Origin: Lachnospiraceae bacterium
GTDB lineage: Bacteria; Bacillota; Clostridia; Lachnospirales; Lachnospiraceae
Reading direction: 5' to 3'
Length of the DNA stretch: 33,140 bases
Assembly: GCA_029099805.1 (NCBI GenBank)
Contig: JAQXOR010000152.1
Coordinates: 1 to 33,140 of the forward strand
The notes below the pieces were generated by a model. It saw nothing but the letters and a program-made list of their open reading frames with translations. It did no database searches and had not been told where the DNA came from. Numbering within the stretch: position 1 is the first letter of the stretch; each line of letters opens with the position of its first letter. A program made the translations under genes and the position numbers. Shown here piece by piece: positions 7,342 to 14,976 of the stretch.

Positions 7342-9288
7342 TTATCTTGTCGACTTCGTTATGCCATCCACGGTGTAATATACGAGACCGTCTTTTCCCT
7401 CACGGATTGTTACATCCCCGGATTCTGTTGCAACCACCTTCATCACAGTACCGTCAATGGTTGCCATCTTTACTACATTGCCCTCTGCAAAGTACCAATA
7501 TCCGTCAAGGTATACCATCTCGCCCTTAACATCGTGAACATACCAGTTTTCAAATCGTGTTGAAGTAGAGGTTGCATCAATTTCATAGGAAACCCAATCA
7601 TAATGATTCTGTACCTCATGATTCCCGAATTCCGTATCATTGCAAAGGAAATAGCAATGTCTTCCGCCCTTAAAATCATCCCATGTCAAATCCGCATGAT
7701 AAAACTCTCCGTCAAGCTTTATCATCAGCCAGGAATGATTCATCGGTTTACTGCTGAGGAAATAGGATTCAATCCCCACCTCATGGAGTAAAAACTCATA
7801 AGCACTGGTATATCCCGAGCAGACTGCATAGCCGTATACCAAAGGACCAACTACAGCATGGGAAGCAGTTCCCTGGGAGTAATACGTTTTCCTAATAATA
7901 AAGTCATGGAGAACCAGTGCCTTTTCCACATCACTCATCCCCGGTTCAACAAGAGAAAGTGCTTCAAGTCGTACCGCCTTTAATTTTTCATATCGGTATG
8001 CAAATTGGTCATCCACATTCTTCAGCTGAAACGTCTGAATCATTCCGGATGCACTCTTTGTTGTTGTATAATAGAGATCGATATTCGCCTTTGCTGCCAC
8101 ATAGCACTCGCCTCTGACCAGCTCCTCATAGGTAGAATTCATCTCCGAAAAGGTAAGGTTATATCCGGAAATGTCGTGAACCTCTGCATCTCCGGTCTCC
8201 AGCATAGCCTTCAGTTCCTCCCGGAAGCTGCTATACTCCCTGACAGGAGCAGCGGTCGGTACCGGCGTTGCAGTTGATGCAGGCGTTACTGTCGGTACAG
8301 GTGTAGGCGTGGCTGTCGGCGTAGGTGTTGCGGTCGGTACCGGTGTAGGCGTAGCAATCAGCACACCTTCCTGTACCCCACACTCTGTGAGTGATACAGA
8401 AAAGCCCTCAGCAAACAGCTGCTGAAACGCATCATAATTCATAATCCAGTCCGTCTCTTTCCTCTTTAACGTAAACGAAAGATAAACTGTCTCCGCATCC
8501 GGTACGAATAAGCTTCCGTCCGATACCTTCACATAGCTGCGGTGAATCAGCTTTTTATTTGAATTATACTCATCTATCAGCACCTCAAACAACGGCGACC
8601 CGACAGAAACGAGATAGCTCTCCCCGGTAACCGTTACATACTCCGAATAGCATAACCATTTCGGCATATCCCAATACTGTCCGTCCCAATTATTGTACCC
8701 GCCACTCTTCCACTTGGAAAAGTCCGATAAATCGATTCCATTGCGAGCGAACGCATCTGTCTCAGCATTATCCTCCGGTGCACTCTCAAGCTCTGCAGGG
8801 CTGCAAAAGGATATGGAAAAGCCCTCGGCAAACAGCTGCCGGAACGCATCATAATTCATAATCCAGTCCGTCTCTTTCCTCTTTAACGTAAACGAAAGAT
8901 AAATTGTCTCTGCATCCGGTACAAACAGGCTTCCGTCCGATACCTTCACATAGCTGCGGTGAATCAGCTTTTTATTTGAATTGTATTCATCAATCAGTAC
9001 TTCAAAGAGTGGTGAACTGACAGTTACGAGATAGCTCTCCCCGGTAACCGTTACATACTCCGAATAACATAACCATTTCGGCATATTCCAATACTGGCCG
9101 TCCCAGTTATTGTACGCACCGCTCTGCCACTTGGAAAAATCCGATAAATCGGCAGTTTCAACTGTAGTGTACTGCGCATCCTCTGCAGCCATTGCCTCAC
9201 CGCTGGTTGCAGTACCAAACATAAGGCACACCGCAACCAGCAAAGTAAGAATTATACTCTTATGACCTGTTGCAAATTTATTTGACAT
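7342..9288 (-). CDS. Exported transglutaminase-like protein with duplicated domain
   Basis: The start is the ATG at 9288, preceded by AGGAGG; the longer open frame would run into the terminator hairpin. The 648-aa product has a signal peptide (SIILTLLVAVCLMFGTA, cleavage near EAMAAED). Two copies of a domain of about 110 residues follow at about 46-157 and 185-296 (DFSKW.SG.YNNWDGQYW...), then a TPTPTATPTP linker. The C-terminal transglutaminase-like domain has a complete triad: Cys490 (YAVCSGYT), His518 (MNHSW) and Asp533 (YHADLTWDD). It may be a surface or wall-associated crosslinking or proteolytic enzyme; the substrate is unknown. It is the only exported enzyme in the lasso region and is controlled separately by a c-di-GMP riboswitch plus terminator, so it could belong to the sessile/biofilm programme rather than to peptide maturation. 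Confidence 0.88.
   Translation of the reverse strand: MSNKFATGHKSIILTLLVAVCLMFGTATSGEAMAAEDAQYTTVETADLSDFSKWQSGAYNNWDGQYWNMPKWLCYSEYVTVTGESYLVTVSSPLFEVLIDEYNSNKKLIHRSYVKVSDGSLFVPDAETIYLSFTLKRKETDWIMNYDAFRQLFAEGFSISFCSPAELESAPEDNAETDAFARNGIDLSDFSKWKSGGYNNWDGQYWDMPKWLCYSEYVTVTGESYLVSVGSPLFEVLIDEYNSNKKLIHRSYVKVSDGSLFVPDAETVYLSFTLKRKETDWIMNYDAFQQLFAEGFSVSLTECGVQEGVLIATPTPVPTATPTPTATPTPVPTVTPASTATPVPTAAPVREYSSFREELKAMLETGDAEVHDISGYNLTFSEMNSTYEELVRGECYVAAKANIDLYYTTTKSASGMIQTFQLKNVDDQFAYRYEKLKAVRLEALSLVEPGMSDVEKALVLHDFIIRKTYYSQGTASHAVVGPLVYGYAVCSGYTSAYEFLLHEVGIESYFLSSKPMNHSWLMIKLDGEFYHADLTWDDFKGGRHCYFLCNDTEFGNHEVQNHYDWVSYEIDATSTSTRFENWYVHDVKGEMVYLDGYWYFAEGNVVKMATIDGTVMKVVATESGDVTIREGKDGLVYYTVDGITKSTR
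8401..8734 (-). repeat. 334-bp intragenic direct repeat, copy 2
   Basis: This stretch is a near-identical direct repeat of 8818-9151, equal in length and without indels, encoding the second copy of the DFSKW domain. Near-identity at DNA level points to a recent duplication or ongoing gene conversion, and recombination between copies would delete exactly one domain in frame. Confidence 0.92.
8818..9151 (-). repeat. 334-bp intragenic direct repeat, copy 1
   Basis: This encodes the first DFSKW domain of the exported transglutaminase-like protein and pairs with 8401-8734. Most differences are single substitutions, many of them silent. Confidence 0.92.
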
Positions 9289-9330
9289 ATACTTATCCTC
9301 CTGTAAAACGGAATCCGAATATATCAACTG

Positions 9331-9360
9331 AAAAAGCCTCACAGTGAGATACTGTGAGGC
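9331..9360 (-). terminator. Riboswitch expression-platform terminator
   Basis: GCCTCACAGT and ACTGTGAGGC (minus strand) form a perfect 10-bp stem with a 5-nt loop, followed directly by TTTTTC. It lies between the c-di-GMP aptamer and the ATG at 9288, the classic layout for transcriptional control. No clear antiterminator was identified by eye, so ON or OFF logic is undecided. Confidence 0.92.
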
Positions 9361-9381
9361 CATCTACCAGAAGTCTATAAT

Positions 9382-9462
9382 TCGGTAACCGGCTGCCATC
9401 GTATTATAAATACATTAGGTCCTTGGCTTTGCGTCCCAGTCTTTCAACTGGTTTGCCTTTTC
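9382..9462 (-). promoter_or_regulatory. c-di-GMP-I (GEMM-I) riboswitch
   Basis: The minus strand reads GGCAAACCAGTTGAAAGACT, GGGACGCAAAGCC, AAGGACCTAATG, then GGCAGCCGGTTACC, an excellent match to the GEMM-I aptamer: GNRA-like GAAA loop, GGACGCAAAGCC core and the GGTTACC 3' block. It controls the exported transglutaminase-like gene through the terminator at 9331-9360. Confidence 0.95.
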
Positions 9463-9477
9463 GTATCATCTATGCTT

Positions 9478-9506
9478 ATAGTACTACTTTTTGTTATATT
9501 TGTCAA
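9478..9506 (-). promoter_or_regulatory. Promoter for riboswitch 2 transcript
   Basis: A perfect TTGACA (9506-9501) is 17 bp from TACTAT (9483-9478) on the minus strand. The start point would be some ten bases upstream of the aptamer, giving the riboswitch gene a transcript independent of the exporter gene, which ends at 9545. Confidence 0.8.
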
Positions 9507-9544
9507 TAAAGCACTTTACATATTTTGCTATTTTACGGCAGGGG

Positions 9545-11230
9545 CTACATCGATTGTAATTCCGTCGTTTTCATATTCTCAATTTTAATTTCCCTGTCGC
9601 AATACTGTAGAATGCTCTTTCTGTGCGTAATAATCAGACAGGTCGGCTTCGGGTTCAGCTTCTGCAGTCCTTCCAGAACAGACAGCTCTGTTGCTTCATC
9701 CAGAGACGAGGTGGCCTCGTCTAAAATCAAAAACGGCGCTTTTCTTACAAAGGCTCTGGCTATGGCGATACGCTGTGCCTGTCCTTCCGATATTCCGTGT
9801 CCGCGCTCCCCGATGACCGTATCCAGGCCATTCGGCAAGTCCATTACAAACTCATACCCCGCAGACAGCTTTAACGCATCCAGGATTTCTTCCTCTGTTG
9901 CTTCCAGATTTCCCATCAGAATATTGTCTCTTACCGTACCGCTGAACAGTGTATTTCCCTGCGGCACATAGGCAATAAAATTTCTCGTGCATGCATTTGC
10001 ACGCATCCTCTCGCCATACGCATTGTAAAAGTTCACATCCCCCTGTACATTACTCATAAACGACATAATCAGCCGGATTAAGGTTGTCTTACCTACACCG
10101 GATTCGCCGATAATTGCTACGAACTCGCCCGGCTTGACATTAAGAGAAACATTCTCCAGAACCGCCTCCTCATTATACCCAAACGTCAGATTCTGAATAT
10201 CCACACCGATTTTCTCGGTCTTCATTCGTACCTCTTCCTTTTCCTCCAGCGGAATATTCTGAAGCTCCATGACACGTCCCGCAGAGGCAAGCACAGAGAC
10301 CACCTTCGGAATCTGATGCGTCAGTCCCATAATCGGTGACTGCACCCGGTTTACCAGGGTCAGAAACACCGACATTGTACCGTATGTAATTGCTTTTGTG
10401 GAAATCAAAAGAGCACCGTATGCAAGTGCAACAATATATCCAATCTCGAAGGTAAGGGATATGGTAGTGGAACCGACCATTCCCATCTTTGCCCGTTTGA
10501 ATACCCAGCCAAACCGCTCCTCACGGAGCTTTGTCAGGCGTCTTGCGGAGTACTCCTCATTTGCAAAAGCCTTCACCACCAATAAATTCGCCAGACTTTC
10601 CTGTATAAAAGAGCGGTAGGTGGCCTCGGATTCCTGCACCTTCACCTGAAGCTTTTTTAACTTTCTTCCAAACCACCAGGATACGATACCGGCTACCGGT
10701 GCAACCAAAAGCGCAAAGCAGGCGAGCAGCTTGGAATAATAAAACAAGGTAAAAAAGACCATAATCAATTCTACAATCAAAATAATAATATTCGGTATCG
10801 TACCGATAATTCCATCGGCAATATTCCCTGCGTCACTGGTCAGGCGCGTCATCAAATCTCCCGTATGATATTTCTTAACATCCATCCAGTGAGAATTAAT
10901 AATCTTTTCATAGACCTGCTTGCGTATTCCGAAGGAGAATTTTTCATTCAGCACTGTAGAAAGTAACGATGAAACAACACTAAGCGCCTGCAGGGCCAGG
11001 GTCAGCACCAGATAGCCGAGAATCAGGCTCTTAAACCCGTTCCCTTCCGTTGCCTTATCGATAATATTCTTTGACATGCCTACCATAACAAGAGTCAGGA
11101 CCGAACTCAGTAACGTCATTGCCATCATGAACAATATACGGCCAAGATATGGCTTTGAATACCTTACGAGCCACTTTGCATATTTAAACTGATTCTCTCT
11201 GTCGTTCCACAAACGCTTCAATTTATTCAT
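9545..11230 (-). CDS. ABC exporter for the lasso peptides
   Basis: A 561-aa half-transporter of the type found in lasso clusters (D protein). An ABC type-1 membrane domain of six segments spans about 28-320. The ATPase follows, with Walker A GESGVGKTT (about 375-383), a Q-loop YVPQGNTLF, signature ISEGQAQRIAIARA (about 480 on), Walker B FLILDEA (about 500-506) and the switch His in IITHRKS. There is no N-terminal C39 peptidase, as expected when leader removal is done by B1 and B2. It is the only dedicated exporter of this type seen, so it probably serves both arms and acts in self-immunity. It follows kinase 2 by 37 nt in the arm 2 operon. Confidence 0.87.
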   Translation of the reverse strand: MNKLKRLWNDRENQFKYAKWLVRYSKPYLGRILFMMAMTLLSSVLTLVMVGMSKNIIDKATEGNGFKSLILGYLVLTLALQALSVVSSLLSTVLNEKFSFGIRKQVYEKIINSHWMDVKKYHTGDLMTRLTSDAGNIADGIIGTIPNIIILIVELIMVFFTLFYYSKLLACFALLVAPVAGIVSWWFGRKLKKLQVKVQESEATYRSFIQESLANLLVVKAFANEEYSARRLTKLREERFGWVFKRAKMGMVGSTTISLTFEIGYIVALAYGALLISTKAITYGTMSVFLTLVNRVQSPIMGLTHQIPKVVSVLASAGRVMELQNIPLEEKEEVRMKTEKIGVDIQNLTFGYNEEAVLENVSLNVKPGEFVAIIGESGVGKTTLIRLIMSFMSNVQGDVNFYNAYGERMRANACTRNFIAYVPQGNTLFSGTVRDNILMGNLEATEEEILDALKLSAGYEFVMDLPNGLDTVIGERGHGISEGQAQRIAIARAFVRKAPFLILDEATSSLDEATELSVLEGLQKLNPKPTCLIITHRKSILQYCDREIKIENMKTTELQSM

Positions 11231-11267
11231 AGTCTCATTCCTTTTCCAATCATAAATGCTTCAATCG

Positions 11268-12188
11268 TCAACAGTTCTTCCACTGCTTGGTAATGTAGTT
11301 CACACGTTCCTTCAGCGTATCCGCTCCGTCCGGTCTCCCGATAAAAAACATCCGCACCTTCGAAGCAATCTCCAGACACCGGCTTCCGATAAACGGGGAA
11401 TACCGTTCCTCCCCCATAAGTCTTCGCAGGAACAGATTATTCACACATGCGTGCAATTTCTGAATCCCGACGATTTCCTCCATACGAAGCGTTGCATCCG
11501 GCTGCATCACTCCCAGATAAAAGAATGCGCACAGCTCCTTTCCATCCAAAGTAAACGGTCCTTCGTAAGGAACGAGAAACTTGTCCTTATCCTCATTGAT
11601 ATAAATCAGCTTCTGCATATCATAGTCACCCTGCTCGACTACATTTCTGCACAATTTTTGGTAAGGAAATGCCGGGTAACAAATCATCCTTCCGTTCTCT
11701 TCCCTTACAACCGCAACATCATCTGCCAGTAAGGTAAAGCCCTGCTCTAACAGAGCCGCTGTCGTAGTAGACTTACCGCTCCCGCTGTTTCCGGAAATCA
11801 GAATTGCCTTTCCGTCCTTTTGAAGGGCAGAACAGTGAATCGACATCTCGCCGCGCTGTAAATGAAGCATAGACAACCCGAACCCCAGAAGATAATTCCG
11901 AAGCGCTGCCTCTTTCCCGCCATCCTTCAATTCATAGGTAATCGTCCTCCCGTTTTCAACCAAAAACCGGCAGGTCAAATTGCTCAGCCAGGAAACGGTA
12001 TCGCCAAATTCCCATCTTTTCTGTTCCTCCAACTCCTTTAGCTCCGGCGGCAACACTCCGGCACGGATAACAATATCCGCCTCTTCCTCTGTAAGCTCCG
12101 GAAGCACCACAAGCTGTGGAAAGTATAAATCCGAAACTATCGTTTTCCCATATATCCCATAATAAAACCTTTGCTTCGTTTCCCCCAT
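11268..12188 (-). CDS. HPr-kinase-like lasso precursor kinase, arm 2
   Basis: A 306-aa paralogue of the kinase at 3756-4688. The P-loop SGNSGSGKST is at about 132-141, after IHCSAL, and LLADDVAVV follows at about 153-161. The YPAFPYQKLC segment resembles the HprK-fold region of precursor kinases. Several in-frame ATGs exist; 12188 is chosen because GGAGG lies 7 nt before it, while the ATG at 12194 is only 1 nt from that site. The predicted substrate is the C-terminal Ser of precursor C (...NQFS). The gene lies 14 nt after the cyclase stop in a tight cyclase-kinase-exporter operon. Phosphorylation, or polyphosphorylation as known for related enzymes, is inferred from family and context. Confidence 0.85.
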   Translation of the reverse strand: MGETKQRFYYGIYGKTIVSDLYFPQLVVLPELTEEEADIVIRAGVLPPELKELEEQKRWEFGDTVSWLSNLTCRFLVENGRTITYELKDGGKEAALRNYLLGFGLSMLHLQRGEMSIHCSALQKDGKAILISGNSGSGKSTTTAALLEQGFTLLADDVAVVREENGRMICYPAFPYQKLCRNVVEQGDYDMQKLIYINEDKDKFLVPYEGPFTLDGKELCAFFYLGVMQPDATLRMEEIVGIQKLHACVNNLFLRRLMGEERYSPFIGSRCLEIASKVRMFFIGRPDGADTLKERVNYITKQWKNC

Positions 12189-12202
12189 CAACATACCTCC
12201 GG

Positions 12203-14137
12203 TCACTCACTCTTTTCTTTCTCCGGCTCCTCGTTCCGGCCCCGTGTCTTCTCTATCAGATTCTCAATCATTGCACAGTAAAATAAATTGATGTGGATAT
12301 TCTCCTCCTGAAGACGGTCCTCCTCCGACGGCTTTCCGCGCTGCAGCCATTCCATAATCAGATTGTAATCCAGATACTGTTCCCAGTACCCTCTGTCCAG
12401 ACGCCTTACAACATCCGCCTTCTCTTTCCGGAACTTCTCGAACCAGTCCGGGTCTTCTCCGACATTTTTTCTGCTCGCATCCTCTTTCGTCCTTAAAGTA
12501 TACAGTGACTCCGGCATCAGCTCACGGAATGCTTCCCTGAAAATATATCTGTTTTGATTTCCGTTTAAGTACAGATGTCTCGGGATGGACACTGCAAAAT
12601 CTACCACACGGTAATCCAGATACGGAATCAGATATCTGACACCCGAATATGCGCCCTGCAATGCTACATTGTCCAGCCGGTTGCGGCTCCCGCCATGTAA
12701 AATATAATGCTTCGGGTCATAGGCAAAGGTCAGTGCCGGCATTTTCCTTTTGGAAAACTTTGCAGCAAATGCTGCATTCAACAGCTCCGGCGACCGAAAC
12801 GGTCCCTGGAACGGCTTATGAAACTCTCTCCCCGTATGAAACACCGTCTGATAACATCGCTTCAAGGTCCCCCGGATTCTTCGTTTCTCCCGATAGGCAC
12901 GGGCCCACATAATCTTTAGAAAATGATAATACTCATGATGACAAAAAAGCTCATACGGATTTGAACGATGACTCACGCCCTCGTCCCCGCCGTGTCCGGT
13001 AAATACGGCTCTGACTCCGTTCTGTGCCATATACCGGGAGGTCTCGGTAATCGTTAACGTATTGCAGTATGGAGGTAGCGCAAAACGATACGCGGCATGC
13101 TCTGTTACATCCTGCTCCGGTAAAACAGCGCTCATACTGCTTCGCATCCCTGCCCCCTCAGACACATCCTCTTCCTTTTGTACATAATGACAGTGAATCT
13201 TCTCCTGCTCACAAATATCCCTGATAACCAGTCGTTCATCTCCTTCGGCATACGGCAATTTCTCCGGGTCCATCGACCAGGAAAAGTAAACACACTCTCT
13301 GCCTAAGCGGTGAATCAGGATATCAATCACCCCGGAATCCAGACCGCCGGACAATTCAGCACCTACCGGTCCCGGTACGGCATCCAGTCGTCTCTTTACC
13401 GCATCCGTAATCAGCTCACGAAGCTTATCGATATACTCCTTATCCGAAGAATAGCGGACTTTCTTTTCTCCCGGCTTCCAGTATCGTGTCTTCTCCGTAT
13501 GTACCTTTCCGTCCCGAAAGGAGAACTTTCTCGCCCCGCCCGGCTCCACACAGAGGATATGTTGGAACTCTGTAGACGTAAGCCCGTCCCGCCAGTACCC
13601 GGCAACCGTCCGGTAAATCCAGTCCTCGCTCACCGTGGCATCGACCTGCTCTACGGAAAGCAACCCGCGCAAATCCGTGGAAAAAGCAACGAACGCGTCA
13701 TCCGCATAATAAAATAGCGGCCGCACTCCCATATGGTCGCGAAACAGCAGTAAGGAGTGCTCCTTTGCATCATAAACTGCCCCACTGAAGTCTCCGTTTA
13801 CTTCACGCAATCCCTCGACTCCAAACCGCAGAACATAGGTGAGCAAAAGCTCTTCCTCCGAAAGCTGCTCTGTAATCCCGCACCGCTCCTCGAGCTCTTC
13901 CCTGTTATAGAGTAAAGCATCGATAACCGCATACTTCTCTTCTCTCTTTAAGACAGGACAGCTCCGTGCGGCATCCCCGGCAAGCTTCTCATACGCGCAG
14001 CCGATGCCAAAGCTCCCGTCCTCAAACATGTCTTCTGCCTCTCTGCCATACTCCCGGTTCCAGAGCTGCAGCTTCTGTATCTCTATCTTAGCTCCCGCCA
14101 CAGCGCGGTTCTGCATATATCCATACACTCCGCTCAC
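12203..14137 (-). CDS. Lasso cyclase (asparagine-synthetase-like), arm 2
   Basis: This product should close the macrolactam of precursor C. The GTG at 14137 is preferred over the ATG at 14146, which is only about 1 nt from the AAGGAGG. With GTG the protein begins MSGVYGYMQN, matching the arm 1 cyclase (MSAIWGIIS), which also starts at GTG. There is no Cys2, so glutaminase activity is absent. The synthetase domain has SGGLDS (about 263-268) and GHGGDEGVSHR, close to the AsnB-like loops and unlike the GGMFGN of arm 1. Length is 644 aa. It is separated from the upstream precursor C by an intrinsic terminator, so readthrough should set the precursor-to-enzyme ratio. Confidence 0.9.
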   Translation of the reverse strand: MSGVYGYMQNRAVAGAKIEIQKLQLWNREYGREAEDMFEDGSFGIGCAYEKLAGDAARSCPVLKREEKYAVIDALLYNREELEERCGITEQLSEEELLLTYVLRFGVEGLREVNGDFSGAVYDAKEHSLLLFRDHMGVRPLFYYADDAFVAFSTDLRGLLSVEQVDATVSEDWIYRTVAGYWRDGLTSTEFQHILCVEPGGARKFSFRDGKVHTEKTRYWKPGEKKVRYSSDKEYIDKLRELITDAVKRRLDAVPGPVGAELSGGLDSGVIDILIHRLGRECVYFSWSMDPEKLPYAEGDERLVIRDICEQEKIHCHYVQKEEDVSEGAGMRSSMSAVLPEQDVTEHAAYRFALPPYCNTLTITETSRYMAQNGVRAVFTGHGGDEGVSHRSNPYELFCHHEYYHFLKIMWARAYREKRRIRGTLKRCYQTVFHTGREFHKPFQGPFRSPELLNAAFAAKFSKRKMPALTFAYDPKHYILHGGSRNRLDNVALQGAYSGVRYLIPYLDYRVVDFAVSIPRHLYLNGNQNRYIFREAFRELMPESLYTLRTKEDASRKNVGEDPDWFEKFRKEKADVVRRLDRGYWEQYLDYNLIMEWLQRGKPSEEDRLQEENIHINLFYCAMIENLIEKTRGRNEEPEKEKSE

Positions 14138-14173
14138 GTCTGCCATCCCTCCTTCTTTTTATATTGTCACATA

Positions 14174-14213
14174 AGAAAAAGCCCTTGTCAAGCATAATGC
14201 TAACAAAGGGCTT
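14174..14213 (-). terminator. Attenuating terminator between precursor C and cyclase
   Basis: On the minus strand AAGCCCTTTGT pairs with ACAAGGGCTT (one bulged base), with an inner AGCAT/ATGCT stem, followed by TTTTTC. It starts about 25 nt after the precursor C stop and lies before the cyclase RBS. Partial readthrough would express precursor above enzymes. Confidence 0.9.
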
Positions 14214-14238
14214 CTCATCCTCACTTCGCCAGGCTCTA

Positions 14239-14397
14239 TTAGGAGAACTGATTCTCCGTTTTTTCCTCATCCGTCGGCGTTGAAGGCTTCTTGCTGTCAT
14301 TAAACATAACTAAGGTCTCAACATCACTATCAAAAAATCCATTCTCAGTCTCAGCGATATTCAATTCCTTTACTTCCGGTGCATTCCAATTCTTCAT
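14239..14397 (-). CDS. Lasso peptide precursor C (arm 2)
   Basis: A 52-aa ORF behind AAGGAGG. The leader MKNWNAPEVKELNIAETEN carries the shared W..P.V..L and ET motifs and is followed by GFFDSDVET. Cutting two residues after Thr gives NGFFDSD (Asp7); one later gives GFFDSDVE (Glu8). The remaining tail is acidic and Lys/Pro/Thr-rich and ends in NQFS, a C-terminal Ser fitting modification by kinase 2. The core is unrelated to A and B beyond the ring start, so a different product is expected. Its promoter is perfect consensus, so this is likely the most highly expressed gene of the cluster. Confidence 0.9.
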   Translation of the reverse strand: MKNWNAPEVKELNIAETENGFFDSDVETLVMFNDSKKPSTPTDEEKTENQFS

Positions 14398-14438
14398 AGT
14401 TACATCCTCCTTAATCGTGTTTTATTATCTTGACTGTT

Positions 14439-14467
14439 ATTATATACAGTACCTTTACATCTGTCAA
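14439..14467 (-). promoter_or_regulatory. Consensus promoter for precursor C
   Basis: TTGACA (14467-14462) and TATAAT (14444-14439), both perfect, are separated by exactly 17 bp and read into precursor C. A dyad copy lies 4 bp upstream of the -35. The promoter lies between the RRE gene and the precursor, allowing strong independent precursor expression. Confidence 0.92.
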
Positions 14468-14471
14468 CAAT

Positions 14472-14489
14472 TCTAACAAACTTGATAGA
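14472..14489. promoter_or_regulatory. 18-bp dyad operator candidate, copy 2
   Basis: TCTAACAAACTTGATAGA on the plus strand is an imperfect palindrome centred near -49 of the precursor C promoter. It is 17/18 identical to the reverse complement of 5290-5307 and has the same 4-bp gap to the -35. Conserved sequence plus conserved spacing at two otherwise unlike promoters argues for a shared DNA-binding regulator. Confidence 0.75.
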
Positions 14490-14533
14490 AATTGGACGGT
14501 CTATCTCTCACGTCGCACACATATCATATCCCA

Positions 14534-14800
14534 TTACTCAATAAAATGATACGCCTGCATTTTGGAAAGGAACTCCATGACAGAGGCTTCACATTCCTCC
14601 GGTGCCACATCATACTCAGACAAAAGCTGTTCAATAATACGCGCAGGCGTTGTCTCCTCCTGCAGCATGTCCCAGATATCATTCCCTACACCTTTAATCA
14701 GGAAATACTTCCCCGTCTCAAAATCAACCATCACCTTTTCTCCGGCAAGGTCCGTTACATTCAACTTCTTTTTCATCACAATTACTGCATTTTTATCCAT
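14534..14800 (-). CDS. PqqD-like RRE protein (lasso B1)
   Basis: An 88-aa PqqD-fold protein that would bind precursor leaders and present them to the B2 peptidase and the cyclase. Features are the VMVDFETGKYFLIKGVGNDIWDML stretch (read as two pieces, about residues 23-46) and the C-terminal helical part with LLSEYDV...FLSKM, typical of the family. GGAGGG lies 8 nt before the ATG. It is the first gene of arm 2, and no other B1 gene is in the window, so it probably serves all three precursors. Its partner B2 is not adjacent as usual; the two B2 candidates are at 22.3 and 31.8 kb. Confidence 0.9.
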   Translation of the reverse strand: MDKNAVIVMKKKLNVTDLAGEKVMVDFETGKYFLIKGVGNDIWDMLQEETTPARIIEQLLSEYDVAPEECEASVMEFLSKMQAYHFIE

Positions 14801-14830
14801 ACCTTAGCCCTCCAATTCCATTCTATGTCA

Positions 14831-14859
14831 ATTATACTATAATATGACTGTAAAAGCAA
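14831..14859 (-). promoter_or_regulatory. Promoter for the RRE gene
   Basis: TTGCTT (14859-14854) and TATAAT (14836-14831) are spaced 17 bp apart on the minus strand, some 30 bp before the ATG. The rest of the gap to the glycosyltransferase at 14977 is AT-rich with no gene visible. Confidence 0.72.
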
Positions 14860-14976
14860 ATAAAAACAAAAAAACATAGTGTCTGTTGTCAAAAACTTAT
14901 ACTTCCACTCATTTTCTCGATGACTAGAAACTCATCATAAAACTGCATTATTTTTCCTCTTCCAATTAGCCTTCCT

